This document shows, one piece after another, positions 1 through 5,056 of a stretch of 8,286 bases of DNA (positions are counted from its first letter, which is position 1; each line of letters starts with the position of its first letter). The translations under genes were made by a program, and so were the position numbers. The notes under the pieces were generated by a model, which worked only from the letters and a program-made list of their open reading frames with translations, was not told where the DNA came from and searched no databases. Origin of the DNA: Planctomycetota bacterium (GTDB lineage: Bacteria > Planctomycetota > Phycisphaerae > Sedimentisphaerales > SM23-30); assembly GCA_022705365.1 (NCBI GenBank), contig JAKJEP010000059.1, positions 4,774 through 13,059 on the forward strand. Direction: 5' to 3'.

Positions 1-639
1 ATCCGCCGGTGTTTAGCGGAACTGCGTAAATCGGCCTATACGGCGAAAATATGCCCTCTGCCCGCCCTGGAAATGCTGATCGCGGAGATGCTGGCCATTC
101 ATTTTTGTTCCGATCAGGACCAGACGCTGGCAGTGCTTGCCGGGCTGTTAACCGAAGTCAAACGGCGGATAACATCCAACACCGGTGTGCTTCAACCGGG
201 AGCGGCCCGGATCTTCTGGGTCAATCCAGTGGCGGACCTGCAGATCATGAATCTGCTCGAGGAGTGTGGGGGGCGGATCTGCGGTACGGAATATCTCTTC
301 AACCATGCGCTGGAGATGATACCGACGGATGTGGAACCGATGGAGGCCCTGGCCCGGATGGCGCTGGCGGACCCGATGGTGGGATCCTCATCGGACCGCG
401 CGGAGCTGATCTGTCAAAAAATTGCTGCCTTTGAAGCCGAAGGAGTAGTGATTTCCCGCATACCCGGCGCTAGCCATTGTGCGTTGGAGGGGACGATTAT
501 CGCGGAAGTGGTACGGGCAAAACTGGGGATTCCGGTTTTGGAAATCGAAGTGCCGCCGATCTCCAACGCCGTTCGTCCCGCCCTGCAAAACCGGATCAAC
601 GCCTTGATAGAAACCATCGAACAACGGAGAACCCAATGA
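1..639 (+). CDS. 2-hydroxyacyl-CoA dehydratase D-component family protein (HgdB/BcrC/double-cubane type), C-terminal part
   Basis: The frame is open from base 1, so this is the last 212 residues of a longer protein; family members usually have about 380-430 residues. These Fe-S proteins accept electrons from an ATP-driven activase and carry out difficult reductions or dehydrations in the cytoplasm of anaerobes. Family-like features of the visible part are a fold ending in ARIFWVNPVADLQIMNLLEE, then a Cys in GGRICGTEYLF (visible residue 94), a DVEPMEALARM segment, a Cys in GASHCALEG (residue 160), and the terminal pattern GIPVLEIEVPP followed by a helix. The two Cys sit where members carry cluster ligands; that placement is from memory, not an alignment. 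The stop overlaps the activase start (ATGA), so the two are translationally coupled. A dehydratase, a benzoyl-CoA-reductase-like subunit and a double-cubane reductase cannot be told apart here. No second large subunit is visible downstream, which mildly favours a single-subunit double-cubane type. Confidence 0.82.
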   Translation: MRRCLAELRKSAYTAKICPLPALEMLIAEMLAIHFCSDQDQTLAVLAGLLTEVKRRITSNTGVLQPGAARIFWVNPVADLQIMNLLEECGGRICGTEYLFNHALEMIPTDVEPMEALARMALADPMVGSSSDRAELICQKIAAFEAEGVVISRIPGASHCALEGTIIAEVVRAKLGIPVLEIEVPPISNAVRPALQNRINALIETIEQRRTQ

Positions 640-1436
640 TTAGTATCGGAATCGACGCCGGTTCCCGGGCCATTAAGATTGTCCTGCTGGATATGGATAC
701 GCTGGAAATACTGGCAACCGGGATTGCGGACCAGGCTGTCCGGCAGGAGCAGCAGGCCCTGGATTTGCTGAACCGCCTGATGGGAGAGAACCACCTTGGC
801 TCTACGGATATCGGCAGAACCATCGCCACCGGGTACGGCCGCAATGGGATTCGCGCCGCGGATTCTACCGTGACCGAAATCACCTGTCATGCCGTCGGCG
901 TCCATCATCTCCTGCCGTCAACCAAAACCGTGATTGATATCGGCGGCCAGGACAGTAAAGTGATATCGCTGCATACCAATGGCACGGTTCGTGATTTTGT
1001 CATGAATGACCGATGTGCGGCCGGGACGGGCTGTTTTTTAGAGGTGGTGGCCCGGCGTCTCGGAGTGGAATTGCAGCAGATGGGCGAACTGGCCGGGGGA
1101 AGCCAGGCCCCGGCGATCATCAGCAGTATGTGTGTGGTCTTCGCGGAAACCGAAATCATCGGCCTGCTCGCCGAGGGAACTGCTCCCCCGAATATCATCG
1201 CCGGCGTGCAAAACTCGATTTGCTCCCGACTGGTATCCATGACCGGCCGGAATACCTGCCCGCCGGTTGTGTTCACCGGCGGAGTGGCCCTGGTACCGGG
1301 CATGGAGGCAGCCCTGGCAAGGGTGTTAGGACAAACCATCACTACCGCTCCCCAGCCGCAGATGACCGGAGCCTTGGGAGCGGCCCTTCTGGCAGCCAGA
1401 CAAGGGCAGGAACAACAAAAGGAAAACATATCATGA
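636..1436 (+). CDS. ATP-dependent CoA-substrate-specific enzyme activase (HgdC / BadF-BadG family)
   Basis: This 266-residue protein has the usual length of the family. Activases of this type are homodimeric ASKHA-fold ATPases with one [4Fe-4S] cluster held between the subunits; ATP hydrolysis drives an electron onto the partner Fe-S protein. Visible motifs are the phosphate-1 loop SIGIDAGSRAIKIVLLD (residues 3-19), TGYGRN (65-70), the second phosphate segment VIDIGGQDSK (99-108), NDRCAAGTGCFLE with Cys127, ISSMCVVFAETEIIGL with Cys166, and the adenosine segment VVFTGGVAL (211-219). Cys127 and Cys166 are the expected bridging-cluster ligands and match the published Acidaminococcus HgdC numbering. 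The start ATG at 636 is preceded by GGAG at 626-629 and overlaps the stop of the upstream gene; its own stop overlaps the SelD start. The neighbour at 1-639 is its obvious partner. The link to selenium genes downstream is unusual for fermentative dehydratase operons. Confidence 0.93.
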   Translation: MISIGIDAGSRAIKIVLLDMDTLEILATGIADQAVRQEQQALDLLNRLMGENHLGSTDIGRTIATGYGRNGIRAADSTVTEITCHAVGVHHLLPSTKTVIDIGGQDSKVISLHTNGTVRDFVMNDRCAAGTGCFLEVVARRLGVELQQMGELAGGSQAPAIISSMCVVFAETEIIGLLAEGTAPPNIIAGVQNSICSRLVSMTGRNTCPPVVFTGGVALVPGMEAALARVLGQTITTAPQPQMTGALGAALLAARQGQEQQKENIS

Positions 1437-3055
1437 AAAATCTGGAGAAACGAAAACGAATCATGCAGCGGTCGATCCGGCTGGGGCATTGCATCTGTGA
1501 TCCGAAGAAGCCCTGTCCGTGCGACCTTTTCAAGGAAAAGGACATATGCCTCTGCGCCGGCGAAAGGCTCGATATTCCCGCCGGCCCGGTGCGGCTGACC
1601 CGGCTGGTCGAGAAGGCCGGCTGTGCCTCGAAGATCGACCAGGCCTTTTTGAAGCAGGTTTTAAAGGGCCTGCCTGCCAGCGACGATCCGCGCGTCCTGG
1701 TTGGTGTCCCTGCCGGGGATGACGCCGGCGTCTATGATATCGGCAACGGCCAGGCCCTGGTGCAGACCGTGGATGTCTTTACGCCGTCGGTCGATGACCC
1801 GTATGTCTTCGGCCAGGTGGCGGCGGCCAATTCCGTCAGCGATATCTACGCGATGGGCGGAAAACCTTCGACTGCTCTTTCGATCTTGGGTTTTCCCGCC
1901 CGCACGGTCCCCGACCAGGTCATGTCCGACATTCTGCGCGGCGGCCTGGAAAAAATGGCTGAGGCAGGCGTGGCGGTCATCGGAGGGCACAGTATCAACG
2001 ATCCGGAAATCAAAGCCGGTTTCGCGGTGACGGGGATCATGGACCCGAAGAAAATTGTCACCAACGCCGGTGCCCAGCCTGGTGACGTTCTCGTCCTGAC
2101 CAAACCGCTGGGGACCGGGATCATCGCCTTTGCCGCCCAGATCGACCGGGCGACGCCGGAAAGTGTGCGGGCTGCCGCCGCTTCCATGGCTGCCCTCAAT
2201 AAGACGGCGTCCGAACGGATGGTTGCGTACCAGGCTCACGCCTGCACGGACGTGACCGGCTTTAGCCTGCTGGGGCATCTGAGCGAAATGGCCTCCTCCA
2301 GCGGGGTGGATGTGCAGATCAACTTTGACGATATCCCGCTTTTCCCCGGCGTTCTCGAAGCCGTGGCGGCAGGGATTATCCCCGGCGCCGTCGAGCGAAA
2401 CAAAGAGTCCTGCGGCGACCGCGTCGTGGCCGGCGCGGGTGTAGCCCCGGAAATGCTGGATATCTGTTACGATGCCCAAACTTCCGGCGGCCTGTTGATT
2501 TGTATCGAACCGGCCCAAGCACAGGAATTCATATCGCAGCTTCACAAAGCAGGAATCACCCAGGCCGCTGTCATTGGTAAGGTACTGGCGAAAGGAACTG
2601 GGAAAGTGTTGGTCGAAACGGCTGGCAACCGAACGATAAAAACAAACAATACCTGTTGTCAAAAACCACCGGCACCCAAGGAAAGCCCGGCCTGCTGTGC
2701 TGAACCGGCTGTCCAGGAAACCGCCTGCTGTGCGGAAGCCCCGGCCCCGGTGAGCTGCTGCGGGGGCGGAACGGCGGCCGCCCCTTCCGGCGTGCCGGAG
2801 CAATTTCAGGCTTTCCTGAAAACGGCCAATGCCCCCGGTGCTCTGGATGCAGCCACCAAACAGGCCCTGGCGATTGCCCTGTCCGTACTGGCCCGGTGCG
2901 AGCCGTGCCTGAAGATTCATATCAATAAGGCGAAAACCATGGGATTTACCGACGCGGAGATCGACGAGGCTACCTGGATGGCCATCGGTTTCGGCGGTTC
3001 GCCCACCATGATGTTTTATAACGAGGTCAAGAAAACTCTAGCAGTGGGGGGGTGA
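1433..3055 (+). CDS. selD: Selenophosphate synthetase fused to an AhpD/CMD-like domain, with Cys-rich N-terminus and Cys-pair linker
   Basis: SelD makes selenophosphate from selenide and ATP, the selenium donor for Sec-tRNA and 2-selenouridine. This protein has 540 residues against about 345 for ordinary SelD. Residues 1-45 form a Cys-rich extension with three CxC pairs (C20/C22, C28/C30, C39/C41). The SelD core spans about 51-398: catalytic-loop KAGCASKID (Cys64 and Lys67 match E. coli Cys17 and Lys20, while Cys19 is Ser66), GDDAGVYDIGNG (95-106), GGHSINDPE (184-192), DVTGFSLLGHLSEM (273-286) and YDAQTSGGLL (346-355). A Pro/Ala-rich linker (about 400-452) carries four Cys-Cys pairs (408/409, 421/422, 432/433, 442/443). 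Residues about 453-536 form an AhpD/carboxymuconolactone-decarboxylase-like domain with C489-E-P-C492 and His496. ATG 1433 is chosen because it overlaps the activase stop (ATGA) and has AAAGGA at 1418-1423; the frame is open further upstream, but that part overlaps the activase. Core SelD identity is firm; the roles of the added parts are inferred. Confidence 0.96.
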   Translation: MKNLEKRKRIMQRSIRLGHCICDPKKPCPCDLFKEKDICLCAGERLDIPAGPVRLTRLVEKAGCASKIDQAFLKQVLKGLPASDDPRVLVGVPAGDDAGVYDIGNGQALVQTVDVFTPSVDDPYVFGQVAAANSVSDIYAMGGKPSTALSILGFPARTVPDQVMSDILRGGLEKMAEAGVAVIGGHSINDPEIKAGFAVTGIMDPKKIVTNAGAQPGDVLVLTKPLGTGIIAFAAQIDRATPESVRAAAASMAALNKTASERMVAYQAHACTDVTGFSLLGHLSEMASSSGVDVQINFDDIPLFPGVLEAVAAGIIPGAVERNKESCGDRVVAGAGVAPEMLDICYDAQTSGGLLICIEPAQAQEFISQLHKAGITQAAVIGKVLAKGTGKVLVETAGNRTIKTNNTCCQKPPAPKESPACCAEPAVQETACCAEAPAPVSCCGGGTAAAPSGVPEQFQAFLKTANAPGALDAATKQALAIALSVLARCEPCLKIHINKAKTMGFTDAEIDEATWMAIGFGGSPTMMFYNEVKKTLAVGG

Positions 3056-3142
3056 TTGCGGTTATAATAGATTGGTGTTTGGAATTATTACCTTTGCAAT
3101 TTGTTTCGAATTAAGGATTTAGAATTTAGGATTTTCCACTAT

Positions 3143-3238
3143 GGAGGTGATTGGTGCCTGGTGGTGCCCCTGGTCTTCAAAACCAGTGCAGACCGCGCGA
3201 GCGGCCCGGGTGGGTTCGATTCCCATTCGCCTCCGCCA
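3143..3238 (+). tRNA. selC: tRNA-Sec (anticodon UCA)
   Basis: The 96-nt sequence folds as a bacterial tRNA-Sec. It has an 8-bp acceptor stem (3143-3150 with 3227-3234, one G-U), a 6-bp D stem (GGTGCC 3153-3158 with GGTGCC 3163-3168, with two G-U) around the loop TGGT, and a 5-bp anticodon stem CTGGT/ACCAG with loop CTTCAAA, where TCA at 3177-3179 pairs with UGA. A long variable arm (3187-3209) has CCGC/GCGG closing GCGA, and the T stem is 5 bp (3210-3214 with 3222-3226) with loop TTCGATT. The 8+5 acceptor/T arrangement, the extra-long D stem, discriminator G3235 and encoded CCA (3236-3238) are hallmarks of this tRNA. It lies 87 nt after selD and 16 nt before the next gene, on the same strand. 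No clear promoter or terminator isolates it, so it may be processed from a longer transcript. Confidence 0.96.
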
Positions 3239-3254
3239 TTTTTGTAAGTAAGTC

Positions 3255-3563
3255 ATGACCCGGCATAATCATAGAAAGGTGCGGCTGTTTCTGACGCTGG
3301 CGGTGCTGGCGGCGGGAGTGCTTTTGCTGCTCTATGGTGCATTCTTCGGCAGCCGGCCGGTCGTCAAGGGTCCGGTGGGCGAGCTGCCGCCGATCCCGAT
3401 TTCCGATGCCGGACCGCGGGATGATGTTTTGCAGGTGTCCGAATTTGTCCTCGTAAAAGAAGTAACGGTCGGCGGGGTCATCCGGTGGGACAACGGGGTG
3501 CTCCAGCGGACCTATGGTGAGACGGAACGGCCCGCCTCCTTCTGCCCTACCTGAGTAAAGTAA
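3255..3563 (+). CDS. Small membrane-anchored protein, candidate selenoprotein ending C-P-T-U-V-K
   Basis: I do not recognise the family. The protein starts with a basic stretch (RHNHRKVR), followed by one transmembrane segment at about residues 11-31 and a region of about 68 residues that should lie outside the cytoplasm (positive-inside rule). That region holds SEFVLVKEVTVGGVIR and ends in PASFCPT (Cys97). The frame then meets TGA at 3552-3554, followed by GTA AAG and TAA (3561-3563). Read conventionally it has 99 residues; read with Sec it has 102 and a C-terminal CxxU redox pair. Support for Sec is tRNA-Sec 16 nt upstream, the two in-frame codons before a second stop, and a hairpin 22 nt after the TGA. 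Against it, only two residues are gained and no homologue can be compared here. No strong ribosome binding site precedes ATG 3255. The NapH-like gene follows 9 nt after the TAA, suggesting a shared membrane redox function. The gene is likely; the Sec reading is uncertain. Confidence 0.6.
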
Positions 3564-3590
3564 CAGAAAGTCATGGTGTCCATGGCCCCC
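3555..3590 (+). promoter_or_regulatory. Candidate bacterial SECIS hairpin after the in-frame UGA
   Basis: CATGG (3572-3576) pairs perfectly with CCATG (3580-3584) around the loop TGT, and the stem extends outward by T3571-G3585 and G3570-C3586 to seven pairs. The loop begins 22 nt after the UGA at 3552-3554, with G as its second base. As I recall the bacterial SECIS consensus (loop about 16-37 nt after UGA, small apical loop with G in its first two positions, stem of at least 4 bp), this fits. The same hairpin covers the start codon of the downstream Fe-S protein (ATG 3573), so it could instead, or also, affect that gene's translation. A three-base loop is the minimum size, and short palindromes arise by chance. 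Confidence 0.4.
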
Positions 3591-4402
3591 AAAAACGGAT
3601 TCGCGAAAAAACTGCTTGCTTGGCGCGTCTGGGTACAGGCGGGCTTTCTGCTGGTGTGGCTGGACCCGCTGGCGCTACGGCTGCACAGTTTTTGTGCTCC
3701 TGTCTTTCACTGTTATGCCTGCCCGCTGGCAACCTTTGCCTGTCCGATCGGCGTGCTGGCCCACTTCAGCGCCCTGCATGTGTTTCCGTTTGTCGCGCTG
3801 GGGATCCTGGTGGTGGCGGGCGGGATCTTTGGCGGCTTTATCTGCGGCTGGGCCTGTCCGTTCGGCTTGCTGCAGGATTTGGCGGCGAAAATTCCCATCC
3901 CGAAACTAAAAATTACCCGCCGGGCCGGTTATTTACGATACGCGGTTTTAATTGGGCTGGTGCTGGCGGTTCCTTATCTGTGGGGGGGGAGCATCCCCTG
4001 TTTTTCTGCAGTGTCTGCCCAGCCGGCGCCCTGGAGGCGGCGGCTCCCAATATGGTCTCGCAGGCCGTCTCCGGCTCCGCGGTCACCTGGCCCAATACCA
4101 TCAAGCTGACGGTTACGCTGGTGCTGCTGGCGGCGATCTTTTTCATTCACCGGCCCTGGTGCCGGCTGCTCTGCCCGCTGGGGGCTATCTTCGGCCTTTT
4201 CAACCGCATCGCCGTCTTTTTCCTGCGGTTTGATCCGGCGTCCTGTATTGACTGCGGCATCTGCCATAATAAATGCACGCTGGCCCTCCCGCCCGATAAA
4301 AATCCCAGCGCCACCTCCTGCATCCGCTGCCTGGAATGCACCCACTGCCCCACCGGCGCCCTCCAGCCGGGCAGCCTAATCCCATCCCGAAAAGAAGATT
4401 AG
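3573..4402 (+). CDS. NapH/YccM-like polytopic membrane Fe-S protein, interrupted by a -1 frameshift
   Basis: Proteins of this type pass electrons between the quinone pool or other donors and redox partners across the cytoplasmic membrane. The first frame runs 3573-4109, but family-like sequence leaves it at the G8 run (3982-3989) and continues in the other frame to TAG at 4402; restoring one G gives 276 residues. In order: hydrophobic segments near 20-38 and 70-90, Cys motifs FHCYACPL (C47/C50) and FACPIG (C57), CGWACPFGLLQD (C91/C95), a segment near 120-138, the junction, FCSVCPAGALE (C146/C149), a segment near 177-192, CRLLCPLGAIFGLFN (C197/C201), then two [4Fe-4S] ferredoxin motifs, C225-x2-C-x2-C-x3-C and C250-x2-C-x2-C-x2-C-P. 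Numbers after 139 assume the restored base. Start 3573 is preceded only by the weak AGAAAG; ATG 3582 is an alternative. The frameshift could be a sequencing error, a decayed gene, or slippage. Resemblance to NosR or RdxA-type proteins is equally possible. Confidence 0.85.
3982..3989 (+). other. G8 homopolymer at the frameshift point
   Basis: Eight consecutive G occur between CTGT and AGCATC. Upstream coding ends in VPYLWGG in one frame; downstream coding resumes as EHPLFFCSVCPAG in the -1 frame. Nine G (or six) would join them cleanly. Homopolymer runs are frequent sites of read error and of biological slippage. Confidence 0.85.
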
Positions 4403-4654
4403 CCCGCATATTTCACAGGCTTTCGATTTTCAGCGGTCTTTTTGCCCGCCTTCTTCGTTCTCGTCGCTATCTGTCCTCGACATATAGCCCTATATGCCTG
4501 CGGAAGATAGCTCCAGTGGCCTCGAAGGCAGCCAAAAATTCGCGATGAAAACAAACTGTCGATGTTTGCGAAATGAAAAATATCACATAAGACATACTGA
4601 ACAATGGAGTTAGTATTATATGTGTCAAAATCCCGTGAAATATGCGGGTTAATC
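4397..4654. mobile_element. Putative 258-bp MITE-like element bounded by 23-bp inverted repeats
   Basis: The ends 4397-4419 and 4632-4654 are inverted copies matching at 21 of 23 positions, with the perfect core GTGAAATATGCGGG (right copy 4635-4648; left copy is its reverse complement at 4403-4416). The interior is richer in A+T on its right side, and I see no convincing gene or transposase remnant. The left repeat contains the TAG stop of the NapH-like gene (4400-4402), and the right repeat contains the TAA stop of the minus-strand gene (4649-4651). I could not see a clear target-site duplication. The arrangement suggests a non-autonomous or internally deleted insertion element; a family-specific assignment is not possible here. 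It also fills the whole gap between the convergent genes. Confidence 0.5.
4466..4511. other. Nested palindromic hairpin inside the inverted-repeat element
   Basis: GCTATCT (4466-4472) pairs with AGATAGC (4505-4511), TCC (4474-4476) with GGA (4502-4504), and CATATA (4481-4486) with TATATG (4491-4496) around the loop GCCC. The result is a long stem with an internal loop that can form on either strand. It is not followed by a T run on either strand, so it does not look like an intrinsic terminator. It could be a structured RNA, a protein-binding site, or part of a repeated element. Confidence 0.5.
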
Positions 4655-5056
4655 GGGAATTTTCCCCACCTCCTCCGCCAGCTTATCAATCGCAAAACCT
4701 TCGGCCTGAACCACATGCTGCTTATCCGTCAGAATCAGCCAGGGCAGGGCCTTCACGCCCCAGGCGAATTTGGTTTTGCCTGACTGGTCTTTCAAAACGC
4801 CAACGGCAAAGGGGATCTGGTATTTGGCAATCCATTCATCCAGGTCCTTTTGCTCCGTCGGCTCTGCCTGTACCAGGGCCACCACCACGCCCTTTCCTTT
4901 CAATTCCTCCGCCTTCTTCACCAGTTCCTCTACATAATGACGGGAGGGACGTTGGGTCATATCGCAGAAACAGAGCAGTATCTTTTGATCCAAGATTTGG
5001 TTGGAATCCAAGTTGAGATTCAGCGCTGTGATGTCGGGTAGTGCCTGGCCCACTAA
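4649..5056 (-). repeat. Duplicated thioredoxin-like module, copy 1
   Basis: This segment encodes residues 674-808 of the downstream protein. It aligns without gaps to the module at 7121-7531: 96 of 130 residues are identical by hand count, and there is an identical 42-bp DNA run (4737-4778 against 7212-7253). The repeats encoded before it are much less alike in the two genes. Confidence 0.9.

Noticed and set aside
1661..2920. Long minus-strand open frame of 419 codons opposite selD
   Set aside because: It is the shadow of a well-supported gene in G+C-rich DNA; its translation shows no domain.
3046..3052. G7 run just before the selD stop as another frameshift site
   Set aside because: The reading frame ends naturally in AVGG-stop and the AhpD-like domain is already complete.
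3063..3068. Perfect TATAAT upstream of tRNA-Sec, a possible promoter
   Set aside because: No reasonable -35 sequence lies 15-19 bases upstream (the region is the 3' end of selD), and it is about 75 bases before the tRNA. Kept out as unsupported.
3108..3136. Short AT-rich near-repeat (GGATTTAGAATTTAGGATT) before selC
   Set aside because: The repeat units are only six to seven bases and AT-rich; no clear function or array can be shown.
4397..4654. Integron attC site or CRISPR unit
   Set aside because: The inverted repeats lack the attC core consensus (GTTRRRY/RYYYAAC), and there is no spaced direct-repeat array.
4397..4654. Inverted repeats as a bidirectional terminator
   Set aside because: The arms are separated by about 210 bases and have no adjacent T tracts, so an intrinsic terminator made from them is implausible.
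4399..4716. Minus-strand open frame of 105 codons covering the inverted-repeat region
   Set aside because: It overlaps the 3' end of the repeat-protein gene in another frame, has no ribosome binding site or recognisable domain, and mostly translates the repeat and hairpin sequence.
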